From positions 1 to 51,829 of the forward strand of contig CAJXPR010000012.1 of the NCBI GenBank assembly GCA_913058135.1: 51,829 nucleotides of DNA. The letters run 5' to 3'. Of this stretch, positions 17,858 to 26,486 are shown piece after piece; position 1 is the stretch's first letter, and each line of letters opens with the position of its first letter. The DNA is from an uncultured Gammaproteobacteria bacterium (GTDB taxonomy: Bacteria > Pseudomonadota > Gammaproteobacteria > Pseudomonadales > Pseudohongiellaceae). Below the pieces are notes generated by a model. The model was not told where the DNA came from and searched no databases. It saw only the letters and a program-made list of their open reading frames with translations. The position numbers and the translations under genes were made by a program.

Positions 17858-20752
17858 ATGAAACCACAATCTGTTTTTACCTACAGAGTCAGCCTGCTGT
17901 CCGCAGCCATTGCTGCGAGTCTGCTCATACCCACAGGCGCTGTCATGGCGCAGCAAGAACCTGAAGTCGAAGAAGTCGTTGTAACCGGCTCCTTTATCCG
18001 CCGAACCGAAGGTTTCCAGGCGGCTTCGCCAATCCTTCAGTTTGATGCCGAAGATATCGCCACCGAAGGCACACCGAACATGGGTGATGTCATCAACAGC
18101 CTGAGCTTCAACCAGGGCTCCTCCATCACCCAGAACTCCCTGACGGGCGCATCAAGCACCGCGACATCAATCAACCTGCGAGGACTGGGAGCAGGTGCCA
18201 CATTGAACCTGGTCGATGGCATGCGGGTTATCGGTACCAACGTCAATACCTTCCTGCCGCAAATCGCCATCGGCCGGATGGACATTGTGACAGATGGCGC
18301 TGCCGCACTCTACGGTTCCCAGGCGGTTGCCGGCGTGGTCAACTTTGTACCGCGCAAGTCCTATGATGGCGTGCGTGTTGAAGTATATCGCCAGGGCGAT
18401 GATCGTGGTGACTACACCGATGATCAGGTCAGCCTGCTTGCCGGTACCGAATGGAACGGTTTTGACATCGTTGTTGCCGGTGAATACCGCACCAATGGCC
18501 GTTTGCGCATGATCGATCGACCGGATCAGATGAATGCCGGTCTGACCTCGTCAAGCACGCCCAACCCGGGTCGCTACCGCGTACCTGTCCGCGATGCAAA
18601 CGGCGAGCTCACCGGTGCCACGCGCGTGCTATCTGACCCCAACTGTGGCGGCGTGCGTCAGGATCCTACTCAGGTTGGTAACAACCCCAATGGTTTCACC
18701 TTTGGTGGTCAGTGCTGGTATGACTTTGGTGAGTTCTGGGACTACCGGGCGGCACAGGATTCCGCTCAGGCCTTCACACACCTCACCTACGATGTCAGCT
18801 CAGACCTGACCCTGTCCGGCCAGTGGAGCTACTACAAGCGCTGGACTGCCAACCGCGGTTCACCCTCCAACCCGGGTGGCCGTACCGGCGAGTTGCCCAT
18901 AATCCGTGGCGAGCTGCCCGGTAACCCGTTCCGCGCGGTTGATGGCAGCGGCAACCCATTGTTCGCGCTTGATTCCAATGGCGATGGCGTGCCAGATCGC
19001 AATCAGAGTGGCCAGGTGGTTCTGGATCCCAATGGCATCCCGTTCAACGAAGACGTGGCATTTTCAGCATGGCGTCCCTGGGGTAAGCACGGCACATTGC
19101 CATCACAACTCGGACCAGACGGAGCAACCATCGGTGCCGGCCTGCTATTCGGCTTCCGTACCGCACTCACCGCGGAGTTCACCGTACCTTATGTTGAAGG
19201 TTGGGACGGACGTGCCACGTACATGTACGCGCGCTCCACTGACAACAGCCGGGCCAACAACTTTAGCCTGGGCATGCTGACACAGGGCCTGAACTGTGAC
19301 GTGGTCAATGACCGTGACGCCTGTTTCAACCCGTTTGTGTCGCCGGATGGCAACAATCTGAACACCCAGGCGGTGGCAGACTCCACTTACGTGCAGAATC
19401 GCGTCGACGACGTTGATACCCTGCAGACCTTTGATCTCGTATTCAATGGCACCATCGCACCCGGTGGTTTTGAACTGCCAGGCGGCCAGATTGGCGCGGC
19501 GATTGGCTATCAGCGACGTGAAGACCGTTTCGATAACACGCCCAGTCTGCACAGCCTGACGGGTGATGTGTTCATTGGCACGCAGTTGTTCCCGTTCAGC
19601 GATGGCCGCTCAGCGGATGCGTTCTTTGGCGAACTGGCATTGCCGGTACTGGATAACCTGGAGCTTCAGGTTGCCCTGCGTAACGAAGAGTACAGCACAG
19701 GTCAGAGTTCAACCGACCCCAAATTCGGCCTGATCTATCTGCCCACCGACTGGTTGTCTGTTCGTGCCACCAAGGGTACGTCGTTCATCGCGCCGTCCCT
19801 TAACCAGTTGAACGCGCCGCAGTCCTGTGGCCTGACCAACGTGGCGGACCCCTTCACCACGTTTGCTGCCTTCACCGCCAACTGCTCGCAGGGTAACCCT
19901 GACCTGGTACCGGAATCAGCAGATACCATGGGCGTGGGTATTACACTGAACCTGCTGGAAGGCATGACTCTGGATATCGACTACAGCGAAACCGACTTCA
20001 CTGATCGGATTATTTCGTCGACAACTGCCGATATTCTCGCGTCTGACTTCTTCAACTTCCGTCAGGCTACCGGTTACTCAGGATCCGGCACACCGCCAGT
20101 AGATATGGTCCGGGCCTGGGTTGCCAGTCCGCAATCGGACAAACGAATCCAGCGTGACCCAAACAACGTGGCACAGATTGACCGTATTATCAGCAGCGAC
20201 ACCAATGCATCGAGCATGCTGGTGGAAGCGATTGATATCAAGTTCGATTATCTGTTCCCTGTTGCTGACCTGGGCATGTTCAATGTAGGCGTTGATGCTA
20301 CATTCGTGGATACCTACCAGTATCAGCTGTCGCCAGACCGGGACGTTGTGGAAGCCGTGGGCAATCAGAACGCGCTCACAGGCGCAGTACCGCCGATGCC
20401 GGAATGGAAGGCCAATGTGCGTCTGGGCTGGTCGCGTGATCAGCACAGCGTCAATGTCATCGTGCGTTACCTGGACGAAATGACGTTCGACGCAAGCAAG
20501 TTCGAGTTCCAGCGCTTCCTGCCGTTCAGCAACTATCGTGACGTGGATGTGCTGCGTGCGTCGACCATCACCGATGCCAGCTACAACTACCGTGGCCTGG
20601 CTGCCTTTGGCGGTGAGTTCTCGTTTACCGTCGGTGCTCGCAACCTGTTTGACCGGTTGCCGCAGAAGGTTCCGTTGCTGGGCGGTATGGAGTCATTCCT
20701 GTATGACCCGACCGGCCGCATGGTCTATGGCCGTGTGACGTTCGAGATGTAA
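17858..20752 (+). CDS. TonB-dependent outer-membrane receptor
   Basis: A 964-residue outer-membrane active transporter. Residues 1-31 are a signal peptide. EEVVVTGS (38-45) is a TonB-box-like segment. The plug (about 50-165) contains NLRGLGAGATLNLVDGMR and DGAAALYGSQAVAGVVNFVPRK. The rest forms the 22-strand barrel and ends in FEM with a terminal hydrophobic residue. An extracellular-loop segment near residue 372 (DSNGDGVPDRN) resembles a calcium-binding EF-hand-like loop. AGAGG lies 7 nt upstream of the ATG. It has its own promoter candidate and a strong terminator, and sits alone between merR and tRNA-Pro, which are adjacent in Pseudomonas. The substrate cannot be inferred; the subtype is common in marine heterotrophs. 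Confidence 0.93.
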   Translation: MKPQSVFTYRVSLLSAAIAASLLIPTGAVMAQQEPEVEEVVVTGSFIRRTEGFQAASPILQFDAEDIATEGTPNMGDVINSLSFNQGSSITQNSLTGASSTATSINLRGLGAGATLNLVDGMRVIGTNVNTFLPQIAIGRMDIVTDGAAALYGSQAVAGVVNFVPRKSYDGVRVEVYRQGDDRGDYTDDQVSLLAGTEWNGFDIVVAGEYRTNGRLRMIDRPDQMNAGLTSSSTPNPGRYRVPVRDANGELTGATRVLSDPNCGGVRQDPTQVGNNPNGFTFGGQCWYDFGEFWDYRAAQDSAQAFTHLTYDVSSDLTLSGQWSYYKRWTANRGSPSNPGGRTGELPIIRGELPGNPFRAVDGSGNPLFALDSNGDGVPDRNQSGQVVLDPNGIPFNEDVAFSAWRPWGKHGTLPSQLGPDGATIGAGLLFGFRTALTAEFTVPYVEGWDGRATYMYARSTDNSRANNFSLGMLTQGLNCDVVNDRDACFNPFVSPDGNNLNTQAVADSTYVQNRVDDVDTLQTFDLVFNGTIAPGGFELPGGQIGAAIGYQRREDRFDNTPSLHSLTGDVFIGTQLFPFSDGRSADAFFGELALPVLDNLELQVALRNEEYSTGQSSTDPKFGLIYLPTDWLSVRATKGTSFIAPSLNQLNAPQSCGLTNVADPFTTFAAFTANCSQGNPDLVPESADTMGVGITLNLLEGMTLDIDYSETDFTDRIISSTTADILASDFFNFRQATGYSGSGTPPVDMVRAWVASPQSDKRIQRDPNNVAQIDRIISSDTNASSMLVEAIDIKFDYLFPVADLGMFNVGVDATFVDTYQYQLSPDRDVVEAVGNQNALTGAVPPMPEWKANVRLGWSRDQHSVNVIVRYLDEMTFDASKFEFQRFLPFSNYRDVDVLRASTITDASYNYRGLAAFGGEFSFTVGARNLFDRLPQKVPLLGGMESFLYDPTGRMVYGRVTFEM

Positions 20753-20803
20753 ATGCTGCCAGTGCCGGCAGCGATGCCGGTATCTGTATGTAGATGACAA
20801 TAA

Positions 20804-20840
20804 AGAAGGCGGCCGGGTTTCCCCCGGACCGCCTTTTTTA
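20804..20840 (+). terminator. Strong terminator after the TonB-dependent receptor
   Basis: AAGGCGGCCGGG (20806-20817) pairs with CCCGG-A-CCGCCTT (20823-20835), with one bulged A, followed by six Ts. Confidence 0.92.
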
Positions 20841-20853
20841 TCATCTGTCGGGC

Positions 20854-20881
20854 TTGCAAGCCGGCACAGGGCAAGTATAAT
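20854..20881 (+). promoter_or_regulatory. Sigma-70 promoter of tRNA-Pro
   Basis: TTGCAA (20854-20859), a 16-bp spacer and TATAAT (20876-20881) directly follow the receptor terminator and end 15 bp before the tRNA. Confidence 0.75.
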
Positions 20882-20896
20882 GCCAGCTCGATTTTT

Positions 20897-20973
20897 CGGG
20901 GCGTAGCGCAGTCTGGTAGCGCACTACACTGGGGGTGTAGGGGTCGCAGGTTCAAATCCTGCCGTTCCGACCA
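20897..20973 (+). tRNA. tRNA-Pro (GGG)
   Basis: A 77-nt cloverleaf with encoded CCA. Acceptor CGGGGCG pairs with CGTTCCG (two G-T pairs). Anticodon stem CTACA/TGTAG encloses CTGGGGG, with anticodon GGG. The T-loop is GGTTCAAATCC. Confidence 0.97.
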
Positions 20974-21011
20974 ATTACGGGTTATACGGGTGTTCTGGCC
21001 CGGCCCATCTG

Positions 21012-21046
21012 AAGAGAGCACGCCTTTGGCCTGCTCTCTTTTTTTA
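21012..21046 (+). terminator. Terminator after tRNA-Pro
   Basis: AAGAGAGCA (21012-21020) pairs with TGCTCTCTT (21032-21040) around 11 nt, followed by seven Ts. Confidence 0.93.
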
Positions 21047-21168
21047 TTTCCGCCAGTTCTCGCCAGGGCCGCCTTTATACCCTTGTGTTTCAGACGCTTG
21101 GCTGCTGGTGTTGAGCAACGATCCATCGTAAACTCTGGACATGAATCCGACATCCGAAAGCCCTTAAT

Positions 21169-22494
21169 GTGAAAGAAAAACCTGACCACAGTGCCGCGCC
21201 TGCGCCCGAAACGTCATCCGATCCCGCTGGGTCGGCTGCAGTGCAGGCTGTGGTATCCGGACTGGATCCCGTTGAGGCCCTTCAGGTTGAGAAGTTATAC
21301 CGCGCCGGCGAAGTCATCATGTTGCAGGATGAACCTGGTGATTGTGCCTACTTTGTGCAAAGCGGGCGTGTCGAAATTGTTCGCCAGCGACCTGATGGCA
21401 GCGAGATTGAGGTCGGTCGCCGGGGCCCGGGAACACTGATCGGGGAAATGGCCATCGTCGATGACGGACCTCGCAGCGCAACCGTTCGCGCTCTGGAGGA
21501 TTGCCGGCTGCTGGAAATATCCAAGGCCGACTTCAGTCGCGCCGTCAAAAACGCCAATCCAATTGTGGGACTGGTGACAAAACTGATTCTGATGCGTTAC
21601 CGGGATATTCTGCAGCGCTCGGAAAATGTCCGGGAATTCGCTGGCGTGACCACCATGCTGGAGCAACAGGAACGTTACCACGCCGAAGAAAGCAGGGTGC
21701 TTGATGCGGTCAGAATGGCGAATGAGTTCAAGGGTGCGGTCGCCCGACAAGAGTTGTTCCTGGAGTATCAGCCTTTTATCCAGATCGACACAGGCCGCGT
21801 AATCGGTTTTGAAGCGCTCATGCGCTGGCATCATCCGGTCAGCGGCCGCATGCGCCCCGACCTGTTTATTCCCATGGCCGAAGATACCGGACTGATTGTT
21901 GAAGCAACCCGCTGGGCATTCCGCGAGTCCTGTAAAACACTGAAGCGACTGATTACGCACACTGGCGATTCCGCACTGTTTATCAGTGTCAATTTTTCGG
22001 CCCAGGATTTTGATGATCCGGGGTTTCCCGATGAGATGCTGTTCATTTTGCACGAAACCGGCATTCACCCGTCTCAGATACACCTCGAAATCACCGAGCG
22101 TCTGCTGTTGCGACAGTCAGAACAGGTTAAACAAATTCTGCTGCAATGCCGGCAATATGATATGCAGATAGCCATTGACGATTTTGGTACGGGTTATTCG
22201 TCATTGAGTTATTTGCATCAGTACCCGGTAACAACCCTGAAAATCGACCAGAGCTTTGTGCGCAACATGACCAGCGACGAGGGCGCATTGGGCCTGGTCA
22301 AGTCAATTCTGTCGTTAAGCGAAAACATGGGCCTGTCCATCATCGCTGAAGGGGTTGAGACACAGCAGCAGGTGGATATGTTGAAATCATTGAAGTGCCA
22401 GGTTGCACAAGGGTTTTTCTTTGCCCGGCCAATGTCTGAACAGGATGCCGCCAGGCTGTTGACAATGCAACGGACTCATCATGACCGAGCTTAG
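21169..22494 (+). CDS. Cyclic-nucleotide-binding / EAL-domain phosphodiesterase
   Basis: A 441-residue soluble protein joining a cyclic-nucleotide-binding domain (about 35-145) to a c-di-GMP phosphodiesterase EAL domain (about 190-432). The first keeps the phosphate-binding cassette (GEMAIVDDGPRSATVRA, 92-108, with Arg102), so it probably binds cAMP or cGMP. The second keeps the catalytic set: EALMRW (215-220), Asn275, Glu307 in LEITE, Asp337-Asp338 in DDFGTGYSS, Lys358 and Glu394 in AEGVE. It should therefore hydrolyse c-di-GMP, possibly gated by a second nucleotide. No GGDEF domain is present. Translation probably starts at GTG 21169, but the ribosome site is weak. It overlaps the next gene by 14 nt. 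Confidence 0.93.
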   Translation: MKEKPDHSAAPAPETSSDPAGSAAVQAVVSGLDPVEALQVEKLYRAGEVIMLQDEPGDCAYFVQSGRVEIVRQRPDGSEIEVGRRGPGTLIGEMAIVDDGPRSATVRALEDCRLLEISKADFSRAVKNANPIVGLVTKLILMRYRDILQRSENVREFAGVTTMLEQQERYHAEESRVLDAVRMANEFKGAVARQELFLEYQPFIQIDTGRVIGFEALMRWHHPVSGRMRPDLFIPMAEDTGLIVEATRWAFRESCKTLKRLITHTGDSALFISVNFSAQDFDDPGFPDEMLFILHETGIHPSQIHLEITERLLLRQSEQVKQILLQCRQYDMQIAIDDFGTGYSSLSYLHQYPVTTLKIDQSFVRNMTSDEGALGLVKSILSLSENMGLSIIAEGVETQQQVDMLKSLKCQVAQGFFFARPMSEQDAARLLTMQRTHHDRA

Positions 22495-22945
22495 CATTCG
22501 CTTGCTGAGCACTGTGCCGGGCCTGCCGCCCGTGCTGCAAACGGTACATTTGCTGGGGCTGGCGATGCTGATGGCCTCCGCTGTGATGATGGATTTGCGA
22601 CTGCTCAGTCTGGCGGGGCGTGGTCAGCAGGTGCAGGAGATGTTGCAGCGCCTGTTCCCCTGGCTGTTCTGGGCGCTGCCAATCATGCTGCTCAGTGGGC
22701 TGCCGTTTTTGCTGGCCCGCCCTCAGCGCTACTTTAATAATCCGGTATTTGCCTACAAAGCCGGTTTTTTGTGTCTGGCGCTGTTGGCCACGCTTTTGTT
22801 GTGGATTGCTTTCCGCCGGGGCGCGACGCAACAACCAGCCTGGCCAATAAAAAGCCTGGCCCTGGTCTCGCTCGCGGCGTGGTTAATGACAGCCATGTCT
22901 GGCCGCTGGATTGCCTACGCTGACTACCTGTTCTGGCCAGGATAA
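22481..22945 (+). CDS. Small four-helix membrane protein (first of a related pair)
   Basis: I do not recognise a characterised function. The 154-residue product has four hydrophobic segments (about 20-46, 62-80, 89-108 and 124-141). It has a His in the first helix (VLQTVHLLGLAMLMAS), followed by MMDLRLL, and GRWIAYAD near the end. The gene downstream shows the same pattern, so the two look paralogous. The arrangement resembles families annotated as DUF6644/DUF2214-like; membrane His residues could ligate haem, but this is inference. It overlaps the EAL gene by 14 nt and the next start lies 4 nt after its stop. Confidence 0.75.
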   Translation: MTELSIRLLSTVPGLPPVLQTVHLLGLAMLMASAVMMDLRLLSLAGRGQQVQEMLQRLFPWLFWALPIMLLSGLPFLLARPQRYFNNPVFAYKAGFLCLALLATLLLWIAFRRGATQQPAWPIKSLALVSLAAWLMTAMSGRWIAYADYLFWPG

Positions 22946-22949
22946 GTTT

Positions 22950-23438
22950 ATGCTGCAACACGAATTCTGGTTGAACCTTGAATACACCTGGCTGGCGGAA
23001 CAGATTGGCGCCACCTGGCTTTTCCCGCTGTTCAACTCCCTGCATGTGCTGAGCATTACCCTGATGCTGGGAGCGTTGCTCATGCTGGATCTTCGCCTTG
23101 CTGGCTTCGCCGCCAGAGTTTACCCCTACCGAACGCTGAGCCGTGATTTTCTGCCCTGGATCTGGCTGGCTTTTTTGGTGGCGGTGCTGACAGGTGCGGG
23201 ATTGTTCATTACCCGCGCCAGTGCCCACGTGCTCAACCCGGCATTTCAGTGGAAAATGCTGTTGATGGTGCTGGCAGGGCTGAACATGCTGATTTTCCAC
23301 TATCGCCATCACCGACTCGCTAACGGCTGGGATCAGCAACACTCCGTGCGCTGGTCACTGCGCATCACGGGTATGACTTCCTTGCTGTTGTGGGCCGGTG
23401 TTATGCTGGGCGGACGCTGGATGGGACACATTATTTGA
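22950..23438 (+). CDS. Small four-helix membrane protein (second of a related pair)
   Basis: A 162-residue polytopic protein paralogous in layout to its upstream neighbour: His in helix 1 (LFNSLHVLSITLMLGA), then LMLDLRLAGFA, and a closing LGGRWMGH. It also carries a His-rich loop HYRHHR after helix 3. The ATG at 22950 is chosen with AGGATAAG just upstream; an earlier in-frame start would overlap the previous gene. No known function. Possibly the pair forms a heterodimeric membrane unit co-expressed with the EAL protein. Confidence 0.75.
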   Translation: MLQHEFWLNLEYTWLAEQIGATWLFPLFNSLHVLSITLMLGALLMLDLRLAGFAARVYPYRTLSRDFLPWIWLAFLVAVLTGAGLFITRASAHVLNPAFQWKMLLMVLAGLNMLIFHYRHHRLANGWDQQHSVRWSLRITGMTSLLLWAGVMLGGRWMGHII

Positions 23439-23452
23439 CAACGGAGAGGGAT

Positions 23453-24640
23453 ATGGGCGAAGCATATATCGTGGCTGCTGTGCGCACTGCATGCGGACGT
23501 CGAAATGGCAGGCTCAGCGGCATTCATCCGATCGACCTGGGCGCCGCGGTCGTGGACGAGTTGCTGGACCGTACTGCCTTGCCAACCGACGCCGTGGACG
23601 ATGTTATTTTTGGTTGTGTCAGTCAGGTCGGCGCCCAGGCTGGCAACCTGGCCCGCAATGTCGCGCTGGCTTCACGCCTGGATGTATCGGTGCCCGGCGT
23701 CACCGTGGACCGTCAATGCGGCTCCTCTCTGCAAGCCATTCACTTTGGCGCCCAGGCTGTCATGTCCGGCACCCAGGACCTGGTTATTTGCGGGGGCGTG
23801 GAAAGTATGAGCCTGGTGCCGATCGGGTCCAATATCAATGACACTCTGGACAAGGGGCGGGGCGTCCCGCGCGGGGAACGCATCGACGAATTGTACCCCG
23901 GCATTGAATTCAGTCAGTTCAACGGCGCCGAGCTGCTGGCCCAGAAATATCATATCAGTCGCAAAGAGCTGGACAAATTCGGGGTCCTCAGCCACCAGCG
24001 GGCAGCTGCAGCAACGCGTGACGGGCATTTCCGCCGCGAAGTTGTTCCGGTAGAAGTTACACTGCCAGACGGCAGTATCGACACACATGTCCTGGATGAG
24101 GGCATCCGTTATGATGCCAGCCTCGAGTCGATGCAGGGACTGAAGACCCTGTTCGAAGATGGCGTGATCACGGCCGGGACCGCCAGTCAGATCGCCGACG
24201 GGTCAGCAGCGTTGCTGATTGCCAGTCGTCGGGCGGTGGAAAAATACAATCTGCCGGTGAGGGCACGCATCCACACCCTGGTCGTTGTGGGTTCCGATCC
24301 CGAGATTATGCTGGAGGGGCCCATCCCGGCCACCGAGAAGTTACTCGACAGAGCTGATCTGACGATTGACGATATTGATCTATATGAGGTTAACGAGGCC
24401 TTTGGCTCAGTACCCCTGGCGTGGGCCAAGGCCCTGGGCGCCGATTTGCGCCGACTCAATGTCAATGGCGGAGCGCAGGCACTGGGCCATCCGTTGGGCG
24501 CCACCGGTGCCAAACTGATGACGACCTTGCTGCATGAACTGGAACGTCGCGAGGCCCGTTACGGCCTGGTGGCGATTTGTGAAGGTGGCGGTACTGCCAA
24601 TGCCACGCTTATTGAGCGGATAGATGGCGTTGACTGGTAA
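23453..24640 (+). CDS. Thiolase (acetyl-CoA C-acyltransferase)
   Basis: A 395-residue thiolase that condenses or cleaves acyl-CoA. The acyl-accepting Cys89 is in DRQCGSS, NEAF precedes the C-terminal half, the general-base His346 is in GGAQALGHPLGATGAK, and the second catalytic Cys376 is in CEGGGTANATL. The final motif has TANA where biosynthetic thiolases usually have QG, which suggests a beta-oxidation or acetyl-CoA acetyltransferase subgroup of the FadI/steroid type rather than PhaA. GGAGAGGG precedes the ATG at 23453. It lies 14 nt after the membrane-protein gene and overlaps selO by 17 nt. Confidence 0.93.
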   Translation: MGEAYIVAAVRTACGRRNGRLSGIHPIDLGAAVVDELLDRTALPTDAVDDVIFGCVSQVGAQAGNLARNVALASRLDVSVPGVTVDRQCGSSLQAIHFGAQAVMSGTQDLVICGGVESMSLVPIGSNINDTLDKGRGVPRGERIDELYPGIEFSQFNGAELLAQKYHISRKELDKFGVLSHQRAAAATRDGHFRREVVPVEVTLPDGSIDTHVLDEGIRYDASLESMQGLKTLFEDGVITAGTASQIADGSAALLIASRRAVEKYNLPVRARIHTLVVVGSDPEIMLEGPIPATEKLLDRADLTIDDIDLYEVNEAFGSVPLAWAKALGADLRRLNVNGGAQALGHPLGATGAKLMTTLLHELERREARYGLVAICEGGGTANATLIERIDGVDW

Positions 24641-26300
24641 GCCCTGCGGATTGGAGCAGCTGCGCTTCAGCAATCGTTTTACGCGTGCGTTGCCAGCCGA
24701 CCCGATCACTGACAATTACTGCCGGCAGGTCAGTGGCGCCCTGTATTCACGGGTGTCGCCAACACCGGTCAAGGCACCCCATGTGCTCGCCATCACGGAC
24801 GAGGTTGCACAACTGATCGGTCTGCACGCCGGTGAGTGTGATGAAGCCCGGCTGGCCGAGGTCCTGTCCGGTAACCAGCAACTGGCAGATATGGACCCCC
24901 ACGCCAGCGTCTATGGCGGCCATCAGTTCGGACACTGGGCGGGCCAGCTGGGTGATGGCCGGGCCATTAATCTGGGTGAGGTGCTGGGACTCGATGACAC
25001 TGCCTGGACTCTGCAGCTAAAGGGCGCCGGGGTCACGCCGTATTCCCGCCACGCAGACGGCAGGGCCGTGCTCAGGTCATCAGTCCGTGAATTTCTTTGC
25101 AGCGAAGCCATGCATCATCTGGGCGTGCCAACGACGCGTGCCCTGAGTCTGGTGCTGACCGGTGAAACTGTGGTCCGCGACATGTTTTACGATGGCAACC
25201 CCCGGGCGGAGGCCGGCGCGGTGGTGTGCCGGGTGGCGCCATCGTTTGTCCGTTTTGGCCATTTTGAATTGCCCGCCGCGCGCGGCGATCTGGCACTGCT
25301 TGAAAAACTGCTGGAGTTTGTGATCAGCACCGACCGGCCTGATCTGGCCACAAGAGTCACCGACAGCAGTCCCGGCGAGCGCCGCTCAGCCTATCTGGAC
25401 TGGTTTGCGGGTGTTTGCCAGGCTACCCAGCATATGGTCCTGCAGTGGATGCGCGTCGGCTTTGTGCATGGCGTCATGAACACCGACAATATGTCCGTGC
25501 TGGGGTTGACCATCGACTATGGCCCTTACGGCTGGATAGACGATTACAATCCGGACTGGACGCCCAATACCACCGATGCGGAACAACGTCGTTATCGTTT
25601 CGGGCAACAGGCTGCCGTGGCGCGCTGGAATCTCTATCAACTGGCAAACGCGCTGTACCCCGTTGTGCAGGATGCCGATGCCCTGCAGGAAATTCTTAAT
25701 GGCCTGCCGGCCGCCTATAAGGACGCCCGACAAATAATGCTGGCAACCAAACTGGGGCTTCCGGACGATGCCGCGGCAGACCCGGCGTTCAGCGAACTGG
25801 CGGATAAACTGGAGCGCCTGCTGTGTTGCCAGCCAATAGATATGACTCTCTTTTACCGGCGTCTGATTGACTTTGCCTGTCAGGTCGATTCCGCATCCAC
25901 CGGCGATGCCATGTCGAACGGATCTCTGACTGATGCCATCACGGCGTCGATTTATCCCGGTGCAGGCAATGCCGAGAGTGGAATTGCCGCAGATAACCTA
26001 CCGCTTTTCCAGCATTGGGAAACATCCTATCGACAGTTTTTGCAGACTTATCCGTTAACTCCCGAGAGCAGGCGCGCAAAAATGGCTGCCGTCAATCCGG
26101 CCTTTGTATTACGCAATTATCTGGTGCAGCAGGCGATTGACGGATTAGAGCAGGGCGACAGAAGCGAGTTCGATGCGTTGTCCCGGTTACTGAAACGACC
26201 GTATGAAGACCTCGCCAAAGCCGATGAACGCTTTGCCGCACGTCGTCCGGAATGGGCGACCAACCGGGCAGGATGCTCCATGCTGTCCTGCAGTTCATAA
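24624..26300 (+). CDS. selO: Protein adenylyltransferase SelO (YdiU)
   Basis: SelO is a pseudokinase-fold enzyme that transfers AMP to Ser, Thr or Tyr of metabolic and redox proteins. The 558-residue product shows YGGHQFGHWAGQLGDGRA (about 90-108), LKGAGVTPYSRHADGRAVLRSS with the nucleotide-binding Lys, the catalytic HGVMNTDNMSVLGLTIDYGPYG (about 281-302), and the conserved C-terminal tail GCSMLSCSS, the position occupied by selenocysteine in some eukaryotic forms. The length is slightly above the E. coli protein (478) because of an insertion before the C-terminal region. It overlaps the thiolase by 17 nt. Confidence 0.95.
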   Translation: MALTGKPCGLEQLRFSNRFTRALPADPITDNYCRQVSGALYSRVSPTPVKAPHVLAITDEVAQLIGLHAGECDEARLAEVLSGNQQLADMDPHASVYGGHQFGHWAGQLGDGRAINLGEVLGLDDTAWTLQLKGAGVTPYSRHADGRAVLRSSVREFLCSEAMHHLGVPTTRALSLVLTGETVVRDMFYDGNPRAEAGAVVCRVAPSFVRFGHFELPAARGDLALLEKLLEFVISTDRPDLATRVTDSSPGERRSAYLDWFAGVCQATQHMVLQWMRVGFVHGVMNTDNMSVLGLTIDYGPYGWIDDYNPDWTPNTTDAEQRRYRFGQQAAVARWNLYQLANALYPVVQDADALQEILNGLPAAYKDARQIMLATKLGLPDDAAADPAFSELADKLERLLCCQPIDMTLFYRRLIDFACQVDSASTGDAMSNGSLTDAITASIYPGAGNAESGIAADNLPLFQHWETSYRQFLQTYPLTPESRRAKMAAVNPAFVLRNYLVQQAIDGLEQGDRSEFDALSRLLKRPYEDLAKADERFAARRPEWATNRAGCSMLSCSS

Positions 26301-26486
26301 GTGCGCAGATCTGCATCGGGTTGCCTGTCGTATTTACTACGTTGTTCGCCGCATATGCGGGCTTTGGTAACACTTTGTCACTGTTGAAGCTTGCCAGGAA
26401 TCGGGCTTTCGCGGATGCTACGCGATAGCCGAATTTACCTTCAACCCCGCTATTCAGTGCGGCCATACAGGCCCGGGAGCTGGAAC

